From Saprospiraceae bacterium (GTDB lineage: Bacteria; Bacteroidota; Bacteroidia; Chitinophagales; Saprospiraceae), in the NCBI GenBank assembly GCA_016715965.1, contig JADJXG010000001.1, positions 1,121,501 to 1,185,500 on the forward strand: a stretch of 64,000 bases of DNA, written 5' to 3'. The translations under genes were made by a program, and so were the position numbers. Positions 1 through 7,299 of the stretch are shown here, in pieces (the first letter of the stretch is position 1; each line of letters opens with the position of its first letter). The notes beneath the pieces were generated by a model that saw only the letters and a program-made list of their open reading frames with translations, searched no databases and was not told where the DNA came from.

Positions 1-443
1 TATTTTAAGACATCTTCATTGCATGGTTTCGGATCTACCTCCTCACAGGCAAATACTTTGCTCAGTGGTACAGCCAAACACGCATATTCATAAAGCAGTG
101 AGGCAAATGAAAATTCATGCGCCTCAGGGTTAAGAAGAATCAAATCCGGATCTTCAGATTCTCCTTCACTTTTTTTAATTACTAAGTCATAAATCCTCGA
201 CACCGGAAGTTTGATTTCAGCCAAACAACGATCACAAGTTTCTTTGACCCATCCTGTAATAGTCATTCTTACTGTCATCAAATCCAAATGTTTATCCAAA
301 TCAATACTGACTACTATATCACTTTCCTGAATTGGACTGGATTCAAAATGAATAAAAAACTCCTTGTCCAAGCGAAACTGATATTGGTGCTGACCATCCA
401 GAAGGCCTTTCAGAGGAATGACAAACTGTTTGAGAAAAGGCAT
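1..443 (-). CDS. YceD/DUF177 family protein (partial)
   Basis: The reverse strand reads open from an ATG at 443-441 to the window edge, about 147 codons with the C-terminus missing. The protein begins MPFLKQFVIPLKGL and has a CDRCL motif near residue 70, followed by an acidic stretch and a later cysteine pair (EYACLAVPLS... then PKPCNE). This pattern fits the YceD/DUF177 family, which in bacteria usually sits beside rpmF (ribosomal protein L32) and is linked to 23S rRNA or ribosome accumulation. The expected downstream rpmF would lie beyond the left edge. An exact promoter box TACCTTTG lies 29 nt upstream of the ATG on the same strand, which supports the start. Family assignment is from motif recall. 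Confidence 0.75.
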   Translation of the reverse strand, partial: MPFLKQFVIPLKGLLDGQHQYQFRLDKEFFIHFESSPIQESDIVVSIDLDKHLDLMTVRMTITGWVKETCDRCLAEIKLPVSRIYDLVIKKSEGESEDPDLILLNPEAHEFSFASLLYEYACLAVPLSKVFACEEVDPKPCNEDVLK

Positions 444-471
444 ATAATGAACGTTTCCAAAATTTGGATCG

Positions 472-479
472 CAAAGGTA
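472..479 (-). promoter_or_regulatory. Bacteroidota -7 box for the YceD/DUF177 gene
   Basis: Reverse-strand TACCTTTG matches the TAnnTTTG -7 consensus of the Bacteroidota primary sigma factor. It lies 29 nt upstream of the ATG at 443 and back to back with the forward promoter at 521-528. Confidence 0.6.
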
Positions 480-520
480 AGAATATTTATTTTATTACAA
501 GCTTTTTATTCATTAAATAC

Positions 521-528
521 TACCTTTG
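521..528 (+). promoter_or_regulatory. Bacteroidota -7 box for bTHX
   Basis: TACCTTTG matches TAnnTTTG and lies 23 nt upstream of the bTHX ATG at 552. It shows that the longer open frame starting at 288 is not the translated gene. Confidence 0.6.
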
Positions 529-551
529 CGGCCAAACTTAAACAAAAATTT

Positions 552-659
552 ATGGGCAGAGGAGACAAAAGAACCGCCAAAGGAAAAAGAACAAGGGCTT
601 CTTATGGCAACAGCAGACCAAAAAAAATCAAGTCGGCACCAAGCTTAAAGAAAGCTTAA
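552..659 (+). CDS. 30S ribosomal protein bTHX
   Basis: A 35-residue, strongly basic protein beginning MGRGDKRTAKGKR and containing ASYGNSRPKK. It aligns by eye with Thermus THX (MGKGDRRTRRGK...YGKYRPRK), the small peptide that binds at the top of the 30S head; Bacteroidota carry a longer form with a lysine-rich tail, as here. The start is the ATG at 552, directly behind a TACCTTTG promoter box. The same frame stays open back to 288, but that extension covers the promoter and the opposing YceD start and has no ribosomal similarity. It is divergently transcribed from YceD/DUF177, another ribosome-linked gene. Confidence 0.85.
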   Translation: MGRGDKRTAKGKRTRASYGNSRPKKIKSAPSLKKA

Positions 660-740
660 CCAAGTTATTTTGAATTGCAGTGTATTGATTTTAATAAATT
701 AATACATTTAAATAAATACAATCTGAACTTAATAATCCTC

Positions 741-770
741 CTGATCCATTGATCAGAATGCCCTTTTTTA
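741..770 (+). terminator. Possible terminator after bTHX
   Basis: A 6-bp stem CTGATC/GATCAG with a 4-nt loop (741-756) is followed after 7 nt by a run of six T. The stem is short and the spacing to the T-run is poor, so this is tentative. Confidence 0.3.
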
Positions 771-817
771 TAAAAAAGCCTTAAATTTAGGCTTAATTCG
801 GCCAACAAGGCTCCAGG

Positions 818-1660
818 ATGAATCATAAATCTAAAGATTCCTTTTCTTTTTCTGACCTGTTTGCTTTTTTCAAAAGCAGACTGTTTCGGTACACCCTGCT
901 CCGTATGTTTGTTTTTTTGATCATCCTTTGGACATTGACCAGTTTTGGATTAAAAATCTATACAAACCATGGCCAGAGGGTTAAACTTTCAAGTTTTACA
1001 GGTGTAAAAATTGAAAAAGTGGAAAAACTGGCCTATGCTCAGGGATTCGAGATCGTTATTGCCGACTCAATCCATCTTTCAGGCGTTGAGGGTGGTGTGG
1101 TGCAATCTCAAGTTCCTCCAGCTGGATCTTTGGTAAAGCGAGGGAGAAAAATTTATTTGACAACCAGCAGATACAATCCCGATAAAGTAGATTCGGAAGT
1201 TTTGTTTTCAAGCTATGGAAAAAAGTACGAACATAAAAAAGCAGAATTGTATAATCTGTATGCTCTAAAATCAAAATTGATTGCGGCAGAATACGACCCC
1301 GGACCACCTGGTCACATTCTTAAAATATATTACAAAGGTGAATTGGTCGTGGACAAAAATGTTCAAAAAGCAGGAATTCAGATCGCTAAAGGAGATACCC
1401 TGGATATGATTGTTTCCAGTTTATCGGGTGGATCTATAGATATCCCGGATTTGGTATGTAAAGATTATACTGAGGTCTTGTTTATACTTGATGCAGCAGG
1501 ATTAAAAATTGGCGAAGTGAATCATTTAGAAGATGATGTTTTCCTGGACTCCGCCATAGTGACCAGCCAAACACCAGCCTTTCATCCAGGCCAGCAAATT
1601 AAAATGGGTGAAAAAATAAATATAAGCATTAGCAATGCCCGGCCGGAAAATTGCGACTAA
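818..1660 (+). CDS. PASTA domain-containing membrane protein
   Basis: A 280-residue protein with a cytosolic N-terminus, one transmembrane helix (about residues 28-47, LRMFVFLIILWTLTSFGL) and three extracytoplasmic PASTA-like repeats (roughly 50-115, 120-195 and 205-275). The third ends with the typical VTSQTPAFHPGQQIKMG pattern. PASTA repeats bind muropeptides or uncrosslinked peptidoglycan, usually as tails of PrkC-type kinases or PBPs. Here the protein has neither a kinase nor a transpeptidase domain. Free-standing PASTA proteins of this layout are common in Bacteroidota; their role is unknown. It starts a co-directional run with the rhodanese gene 64 nt downstream. Confidence 0.8.
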   Translation: MNHKSKDSFSFSDLFAFFKSRLFRYTLLRMFVFLIILWTLTSFGLKIYTNHGQRVKLSSFTGVKIEKVEKLAYAQGFEIVIADSIHLSGVEGGVVQSQVPPAGSLVKRGRKIYLTTSRYNPDKVDSEVLFSSYGKKYEHKKAELYNLYALKSKLIAAEYDPGPPGHILKIYYKGELVVDKNVQKAGIQIAKGDTLDMIVSSLSGGSIDIPDLVCKDYTEVLFILDAAGLKIGEVNHLEDDVFLDSAIVTSQTPAFHPGQQIKMGEKINISISNARPENCD

Positions 1661-1724
1661 TTCTAACCAATAATTGGACAAACCAATCCGTTAAGGCTTT
1701 GTTTTAAAATTAAATAAGATAAGA

Positions 1725-2036
1725 ATGGAGGATATTACAACAGCTGAATTGAGTCTCAGATTACAAAATGGAGAAAAACCCTTCCTGATTGACGTTCGCG
1801 AAGATTACGAACATCAGGAATTCAACATTGGGGGAGATCTGGCCCCTTTGCAGACAGTTTTCCAATCCAAAATTCAGGAATTGGCCGGCCGCGAAGATGA
1901 AGAAATCATTGTTTATTGCAGAAGTGGCAATAGAAGCGGAATGGCAAAATACTTGTTGGTACAGGCTGGATTTAAAAACGTCAGAAATTTGTTGGGTGGA
2001 ATGAATGCTTGGCTAGATCAGCAAAATGCCGTTTGA
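1725..2036 (+). CDS. Single-domain rhodanese-like protein
   Basis: A cytosolic 103-residue single rhodanese domain: LIDVREDYEHQEFNIGG near the N-terminus and the active-site loop VYCRSGNRSGMA at about residues 62-73, with the catalytic cysteine present. Such GlpE-like proteins carry sulfur as a cysteine persulfide; the physiological donor and acceptor are not evident. The C-terminal GGMNAWLDQ is typical of the fold. It is followed 32 nt later by the DUF4294 gene. A second rhodanese, secreted, lies 1.7 kb downstream. Confidence 0.9.
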   Translation: MEDITTAELSLRLQNGEKPFLIDVREDYEHQEFNIGGDLAPLQTVFQSKIQELAGREDEEIIVYCRSGNRSGMAKYLLVQAGFKNVRNLLGGMNAWLDQQNAV

Positions 2037-2068
2037 CCTCCGCGTCCGTTTTCTCGTCCAAGTGCAAC

Positions 2069-2683
2069 ATGGTTATTCAAAATTTGATTCGATTTTTCCT
2101 GACAATTTTTATGATTTTGTTCTCTGTACTTCTAATGGCACAGTACACAGAATACACGACCATCGTTGATGGAGAAGAGGTCAAAATTTTGGTGAGAGAG
2201 GGTGATACCATTGTGGTAGCCGAGTTGGAAAGGATATCGGTGGTTGTTCCCAAAGAATTTGATTATGAAGACGAACGAGTAAGATATGCAAGGTACCGCA
2301 GATTTGCAGCAGTTGTTTATCCTTATGCAGTCCAGGGTATCCGTTTGTACAAACAGTTGGAAAAGATCTCTGAGGGAAAATCCAGAAGGGATAAGAAAAA
2401 ATTGTACAAGGAAATAGAAAAAAGACTGGAGGATGAGTTCGAAAAACCACTTAAAAACCTGAGTCGCACACAAGGGTTGATTCTGACCAAAATGATGGAA
2501 AGGGCTTTGGATAAATCATTTTTCAATATCATCAAAGAGTTTAAGGGAAGTTGGAGTGCCGCTTATTACAATCAATTCAGCAAAATATACGGCTACAATC
2601 TTAAGGAAAAATATATTTACGGGCAAGATGAAGTCATGGATGCTGTTTTGGAAGATTTTGATGTGATGAAAGACATAGAATAA
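2069..2683 (+). CDS. DUF4294 family secreted protein
   Basis: A 204-residue protein beginning with a signal peptide (FFLTIFMILFSVLLMAQY) followed by a highly charged mature domain with patterns such as YARYRRFAAVVYPYA and SKIYGYNLKEKY. These match the Bacteroidota-restricted DUF4294 family of unknown function. The start was placed at the ATG at 2069 because it gives a clean signal peptide; the frame is open back to 2009, but that would overlap the rhodanese gene. The stop is followed within 3 nt by mvaD, suggesting co-transcription. Confidence 0.75.
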   Translation: MVIQNLIRFFLTIFMILFSVLLMAQYTEYTTIVDGEEVKILVREGDTIVVAELERISVVVPKEFDYEDERVRYARYRRFAAVVYPYAVQGIRLYKQLEKISEGKSRRDKKKLYKEIEKRLEDEFEKPLKNLSRTQGLILTKMMERALDKSFFNIIKEFKGSWSAAYYNQFSKIYGYNLKEKYIYGQDEVMDAVLEDFDVMKDIE

Positions 2684-2686
2684 TAG

Positions 2687-3715
2687 ATGATGGAAAATCA
2701 AATTATTTGGAGAAGTCCTTCCAATATTGCAATTGTCAAGTATTGGGGTAAATTTCCCCAACAGATTCCGATGAATCCATCCCTCAGTTTTACACTGGAC
2801 CGCTGTTACACTGAAACAGAGTTAAGCTATCGAACGAATGGGAGTGGCGCAATTGATTTTTTTTACGAGGGAAAATTAAATGAAGCCTTTGGCAATAGGA
2901 TAAAAAAATACATTGGGAGTTTGGGATTAGGTTTTCTTGACCATTTGGATTTGGAAATTCAAAGTAGGAATACGTTTCCTCATTCTGCAGGTATTGCATC
3001 TTCTGCATCTGCAATGAGCGCATTGGCTTTATGCCTCTGTAGTTTGGAAAATATTTTATTCGATTTGCATCAAAACGAATGTGACTTTAAGACAAGGTCA
3101 TCTTTTTTGGCAAGGATGGGAAGTGGGTCAGCTTGCAGATCCATTTACCCCAAAGCCTCGCTCTGGGGATCTGTACCTTCGATCCCTTTCTCTTCCGATT
3201 CCTATGGAATAGATTGGTCAGGTGAACTAGCTCCTTCTTTTCAGACGGTCAACGACTGGATTTTCATTGTAAGCGCAGAAGTAAAATCTGTTTCATCATC
3301 TCATGGACACCAACTCATGGAACGGCATGTATATCGGTCAAACAGAATAATACAGGCCAATGAAAATCTGATCCGTTTGGTTAAATCGCTCAAAGAGGGA
3401 GATTGGACGAGTTTTATCGAAATTTGTGAAGAGGAAGCACTCAGTTTGCATGGATTGATGATGAGTTCCCGCCCCTCTTATTTATTGCTGCAACCTGAGT
3501 CCATTAGAATGATTCAATCCATCCGTCAATTCAGAAACGATTCAAAGATTCCGCTTGCATTCACCATCGATGCTGGTCCTAATATTCACCTCTTGTTTGA
3601 TCCAGTTTATGAAAGTCAAGTAATTGAATTTATAGAACGCGAGTGGCCAGCTTATATAAACAATGATCTAATCCTTAAAGACAAAATGGGTGGTGGCCCG
3701 ATAAAGATGAAATAG
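2687..3715 (+). CDS. mvaD: Diphosphomevalonate decarboxylase
   Basis: A 342-residue GHMP-fold enzyme that converts diphosphomevalonate to isopentenyl diphosphate with ATP and loss of CO2. Diagnostic stretches are SPSNIAIVKYWGK at the N-terminus, MNPSLSFTLDR, the ATP-loop-like SAGIASSASAMSALAL (about residues 98-113), FLARMGSGSACRS and the C-terminal FTIDAGPN loop. It indicates the mevalonate route rather than the MEP route. The start is ATG 2687 (a second ATG follows directly), 3 nt after the DUF4294 stop. Confidence 0.93.
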   Translation: MMENQIIWRSPSNIAIVKYWGKFPQQIPMNPSLSFTLDRCYTETELSYRTNGSGAIDFFYEGKLNEAFGNRIKKYIGSLGLGFLDHLDLEIQSRNTFPHSAGIASSASAMSALALCLCSLENILFDLHQNECDFKTRSSFLARMGSGSACRSIYPKASLWGSVPSIPFSSDSYGIDWSGELAPSFQTVNDWIFIVSAEVKSVSSSHGHQLMERHVYRSNRIIQANENLIRLVKSLKEGDWTSFIEICEEEALSLHGLMMSSRPSYLLLQPESIRMIQSIRQFRNDSKIPLAFTIDAGPNIHLLFDPVYESQVIEFIEREWPAYINNDLILKDKMGGGPIKMK

Positions 3716-3724
3716 GAGGAAGAT

Positions 3725-4279
3725 ATGCTTGCTTTTAAAAAAAATTTTAAACCAATACTGCTTTTCGTTTTGGGAATATTCAGCCTTTTTGAATGCTCCT
3801 ATTCTCAAGACTCCAAAGATCTGGAGCTGCCTGCCATAAAAAATAAATCCTTTGACAAGATGCTTCGCTCAATATTGTCTTTCAGCGTACCATTGATTGG
3901 TGTAGATGAATTGTACCATCAAATCGGCAAGTATCAGCTTTTGGATACCCGAGAATATGGTGAATATAAAATAAGTCATCTTAAAAATGCAAAATGGGTG
4001 GGCTACAATGATTTTGATGTCCAAAGAGTAAAGCATTTGGATAAAAAAATACCGGTAGTTTGCTATTGCAGCGTGGGCTACCGAAGTGAGAAGATCTGTG
4101 AGAAATTGCAAGCACTCGGATTTAAAGAAGTATATAATTTGTACGGCAGTATTTTCGAATGGGCCAACAATTCTTATCCCCTGGACAATTCAAACAACTG
4201 CCCTACCGACAGCATTCATGTGTACAACAAAATTTGGGGAAAATTTATGCAAAATAAAAAACTCGTAAAAATTTACTAG
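3725..4279 (+). CDS. Secreted rhodanese-like protein
   Basis: A 184-residue protein with an N-terminal signal peptide (PILLFVLGIFSLFECSYSQ) and a single rhodanese domain: LLDTREYGEYKISHLKNA and the active-site loop VVCYCSVGYRSEKIC with a candidate catalytic cysteine. It starts 9 nt after mvaD. An exported rhodanese could handle sulfide or thiosulfate in the periplasm, but nothing nearby identifies a substrate. A cysteine follows the hydrophobic segment, but the sequence before it (LFEC) is not a standard lipobox. Confidence 0.82.
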   Translation: MLAFKKNFKPILLFVLGIFSLFECSYSQDSKDLELPAIKNKSFDKMLRSILSFSVPLIGVDELYHQIGKYQLLDTREYGEYKISHLKNAKWVGYNDFDVQRVKHLDKKIPVVCYCSVGYRSEKICEKLQALGFKEVYNLYGSIFEWANNSYPLDNSNNCPTDSIHVYNKIWGKFMQNKKLVKIY

Positions 4280-4334
4280 TTGGTACGATGACAAACAAAT
4301 GATTGAGCCATTGCGTGCCATCAGAAACCTTGGC

Positions 4335-4694
4335 TTAAAAATTTCTAAGCACAAAAAAAACGATTAGAATCAGGATAGAAATGGCCAAACCTATTTTAAT
4401 GTTCTTCTGATCATCCCTTTCACTTTTCTTGCGGGCTAAATTGTATGGAGTATCGCTTTCGGTATCCACCAATAGGGAATATAAAAATTCCTTGTCTTGC
4501 TTTTTAATCTGCAAATGCAATAGTTCATGTCCAATGTAAAAATGATAACTTTTGTCTTCAAAGATTTTGAAATCTATGATCATAATGGATTGGTTGAGAT
4601 AAACCATGATGTTACCACTTTCTTCACCATGGTACAAACCAAGGGTGTACTCTTCACCCGTGATATCCGTCATATTCCACAATTGTTGTGCCAA
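4335..4694 (-). CDS. Uncharacterised membrane-anchored protein
   Basis: I do not recognise the family. The reading frame ends with one C-terminal transmembrane helix (IKIGLAISILILIVFFVLRNF), so the body is membrane-anchored. The start is uncertain: TTG at 4694 and ATG at 4673 are both possible. In frame upstream, the stretch IFALLVLFIARALAQQ encoded at about 4730-4683 looks like a signal peptide but has no canonical start codon, only ATT at 4730. If translated, the protein would be exported and anchored by its tail. It is convergent with the secreted rhodanese and divergent from the SDR gene. Confidence 0.6.
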   Translation of the reverse strand: MAQQLWNMTDITGEEYTLGLYHGEESGNIMVYLNQSIMIIDFKIFEDKSYHFYIGHELLHLQIKKQDKEFLYSLLVDTESDTPYNLARKKSERDDQKNIKIGLAISILILIVFFVLRNF

Positions 4695-4755
4695 GGCTCT
4701 TGCGATAAATAAAACTAATAAAGCAAAAATATGAAATTAAATTGTTCAGTCCCTT

Positions 4756-4763
4756 TAGCTTTG
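4756..4763 (+). promoter_or_regulatory. Bacteroidota -7 box for the SDR gene
   Basis: TAGCTTTG matches TAnnTTTG, 19 nt upstream of the ATG at 4783. A reverse-strand match (TATTTTTG, 4731-4724) lies back to back with it. Confidence 0.5.
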
Positions 4764-4782
4764 CAAAATTAAATTTAGAATA

Positions 4783-5571
4783 ATGCACCAATTGAATTTA
4801 CAAGATAAGAAGGCACTGGTTTGTGGAGCCAGTAAAGGAATTGGCCGGGCCATTGCCTATGCGCTGGCTGAGAATGGATGTACTGTTATCTTGCTGGCAA
4901 GAAATCAAAGCCTTCTCAATGAGGTGCTCGTTGGTCTTCCAAGAAATCATCAACAGGAACATCAGGCACTTCCTCTGGATTTATCCGATCTGGCTGCAGT
5001 AGAATCCACCCTCAAAAATCTTGTATTGATAAATGATTTTCACATACTTATCAACAATACGGGTGGGCCTCCCGGGGGTCGGCTGGAACTAGCTGAAATT
5101 CCAGCCTTGGAATCCGCCATCCGGCAACATCTCATGGCTGCTCATTTGGTGACCAAAGCGGTGCTGCCAGGAATGAAACGCCATCAATATGGCAGAATTA
5201 TCAATGTATTGTCCACGTCTGTCAAACAACCTTTGGATCATCTCGGGGTATCAAATACAGTACGGGCTGCCATGGCCAATTGGGCCAAAACCCTTGCAAA
5301 TGAGTTGGCTGTTGAGGGAATCACCGTCAATAATATTTTGCCGGGTGCCACAAATACGGACCGGCTCCAGGACCTTATCATCCGGGAATCTGATCTTCAA
5401 AAGTCTGATCCTCAACAAATAGCTGAAAAAATGCTAAGCCACATACCCATGAAGCGATTTGCCAGACCGGAAGAAATTGCCTGGGCAGTTTTGTTTTTGG
5501 CCTCGCCCCTGGCATCCTATATCACGGGAATAAACTTGCCCATTGATGGCGGAAGAACAAAGTCTCTTTAA
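4783..5571 (+). CDS. SDR family oxidoreductase with atypical active site
   Basis: A 262-residue Rossmann-fold protein of the 3-oxoacyl-ACP-reductase-like group. It has the cofactor motif GASKGIGRA (residues 15-23), the NNTGG motif near residue 90, and a C-terminal ITGINLPIDGG. The usual YxxxK catalytic pair is absent: where YSASKAA is expected the sequence reads LGVSNTVRAAMANWAK. This matches the known BKR-like SDR subgroup that keeps LxxSNxxRA instead of YxxxK, so it is a lineage trait, not damage. The substrate is unknown and classical ketoreductase activity is doubtful. Confidence 0.85.
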   Translation: MHQLNLQDKKALVCGASKGIGRAIAYALAENGCTVILLARNQSLLNEVLVGLPRNHQQEHQALPLDLSDLAAVESTLKNLVLINDFHILINNTGGPPGGRLELAEIPALESAIRQHLMAAHLVTKAVLPGMKRHQYGRIINVLSTSVKQPLDHLGVSNTVRAAMANWAKTLANELAVEGITVNNILPGATNTDRLQDLIIRESDLQKSDPQQIAEKMLSHIPMKRFARPEEIAWAVLFLASPLASYITGINLPIDGGRTKSL

Positions 5572-5657
5572 GCTCTGTCCTTGGTGCTCTGGAGGATAAA
5601 TAATTGATCTGTTTTGATAATTTTAACTATTATTACGTCTCTAAAAATTAAGCGTTT

Positions 5658-6551
5658 ATGTCATCCGCCCACAGGCACGATCTGATCGATTGGAAACAAA
5701 TTTTTTCCTTTCATTCCGTCATCTTTACGCTTGCTGGTGTGGTAATGGCTTCCATCGCCTTTAAAGGATTTATGATTCCAAATAAATTCATCGATGGCGG
5801 TATGACAGGATTGTCGGTCGTTTTACACGAATTGTTTCATCTCAATATCAGTGTACTAATTGTTTTGCTGAATATCCCATTTATTTATATCGGGTATAAA
5901 AAAATAGGTAAGACTTTCGCACTTCAAACAAGTTTTGCAATAATAATTCTTGCCATCGTAATTCATTTTTTGGAAATCCCCCCAATTACAAATGATAAAG
6001 TATTAATTGCCATATTTGGAGGATTCTTAATTGGTCTCGGTATTGGACTGGTAATCAAAGGAGGCGGAGTTATTGACGGTATGGAGGTCCTTGCCGATTA
6101 TACCAACAAGAAAGTAGGTTTTACAACAAGTGAAATTGTGATGCTGTTTAATTCTGGAATTATTCTTTCAGTAGCATGGATTTTTGGGTTGGAAGCCGGG
6201 ATGTATAGCATTCTTACTTATTTTACCGCCATGAAAACCTCCGATTATGTGGTAGATGGTTTTGAAGAATACACCGCATTAACTGTGATCAGCAGTCGTT
6301 TTGAAGACATCAAATCTTGCATTGTAAATGATTTTGGGAAGGCAATAACTGTTTATAATGGCGAGAGAGGTTATCTGCCAGGTAGTTTTCACATCAAACA
6401 CGATACACAAATTATTATGACCATTGTAACACGCATTGAGATCCATCGAATTAAAAATGCCATTTTTGAAACGGACCCAAACTCTTTTATCTACATATCC
6501 AGTATCAAAGAAGTATCCGGTGGAATTGTCAAAAAGAAAAGAAAACATTAA
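5658..6551 (+). CDS. YitT family membrane protein
   Basis: A 297-residue protein with about five N-terminal transmembrane helices (residues 15-180), including GGMTGLSVVLHELF and GGGVIDGMEVLADYTNKK, and a soluble C-terminal DUF2179 domain (about 195-290, with YNGERGYLPG). This is the YitT/DUF161-DUF2179 architecture. The biochemical role is not established; a membrane transport or regulatory role with a ligand-sensing tail is the usual guess. It is followed by the HD-domain gene 74 nt downstream. Confidence 0.88.
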   Translation: MSSAHRHDLIDWKQIFSFHSVIFTLAGVVMASIAFKGFMIPNKFIDGGMTGLSVVLHELFHLNISVLIVLLNIPFIYIGYKKIGKTFALQTSFAIIILAIVIHFLEIPPITNDKVLIAIFGGFLIGLGIGLVIKGGGVIDGMEVLADYTNKKVGFTTSEIVMLFNSGIILSVAWIFGLEAGMYSILTYFTAMKTSDYVVDGFEEYTALTVISSRFEDIKSCIVNDFGKAITVYNGERGYLPGSFHIKHDTQIIMTIVTRIEIHRIKNAIFETDPNSFIYISSIKEVSGGIVKKKRKH

Positions 6552-6625
6552 TTCAATAAATCATTGTCTGCAAAAAACATGACTTATAACACCACATATT
6601 TGTATCATTAATAACCAACTGTTCC

Positions 6626-7228
6626 ATGTTGTCCATCAAAAAACTAAAGTCATTCGTTGTAAACAAACTGGAAGGGGAACTCGATCCAAAGCTCAGCTAT
6701 CATGGCGTCCACCATACTTTGGATGTATTGAGGGTTTGCGATGAGTACATCTCAAGATTCGCCCTGAAAGGAAAAGAAGCTTGGTTGATCAGAACTGCTG
6801 CATTATTGCATGATGTCGGTATCGCTGAAACCTATTCCGGACATGAAGAAGCAAGTGTTGTATTCGCCAGAAATATATTGACTGCCTGGGGTTATGAAAA
6901 ACCAGATGTCAAAAAAATTGAAGGAATGATTTTGGCCACAAAAATCCCACAAGAACCTAAAAATCTGATGGAGAAGATTATCTGTGATGCTGACCTCGAT
7001 TACCTTGGCACAGACCAGTTTTATGAGATAGGCAATAGGCTATTTCATGAATTGGTGGCCTATCGCATCATTGAAAATGAAGAACAGTGGGATAGGCTTC
7101 AAATTAAATTCTTGCTTTCCCATTCTTTCCATACTGATTTTGCCAAAAAACACCGCGAACCGATCAAGCAAAAATTTATGCATGAGGTACTTCATAAATG
7201 GAAATGGAATCTGAATGATTTTATTTAA
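6626..7228 (+). CDS. HD domain-containing phosphohydrolase
   Basis: A 200-residue HD-superfamily protein. Metal-binding residues are visible: YHGVHHTLDVL (first His), LLHDVG (the HD pair, about residues 61-66), a further His in GHEEAS, and the distal D in DADLDYLG. HD proteins cleave phosphomonoesters or phosphodiesters of nucleotides; the substrate cannot be read from the sequence. It is a single-domain protein with no GAF, REC or RelA/SpoT module. Convergent with dsbD, 71 nt apart. Confidence 0.85.
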   Translation: MLSIKKLKSFVVNKLEGELDPKLSYHGVHHTLDVLRVCDEYISRFALKGKEAWLIRTAALLHDVGIAETYSGHEEASVVFARNILTAWGYEKPDVKKIEGMILATKIPQEPKNLMEKIICDADLDYLGTDQFYEIGNRLFHELVAYRIIENEEQWDRLQIKFLLSHSFHTDFAKKHREPIKQKFMHEVLHKWKWNLNDFI

Positions 7229-7299
7229 ATGTTCTGGAATTTAAACTTGTGGTAAAAAGGTATTCATAAAAATCTTTAAAATTCAAATCGTTTCACCAC

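Noticed and set aside
288..551. N-terminal extension of the bTHX frame
   Set aside because: It covers the promoter box at 521-528 and the divergent YceD start, and only the part from 552 resembles THX.
776..794. AAGCCT/AGGCTT hairpin as a terminator
   Set aside because: No T-run follows and it lies only 24 nt before the next start; more likely chance or a leader feature.
4724..4731. Reverse TATTTTTG box as promoter of the tail-anchored protein
   Set aside because: It overlaps the signal-peptide-like codons that would have to be transcribed; kept only as a mention because both readings cannot be right.
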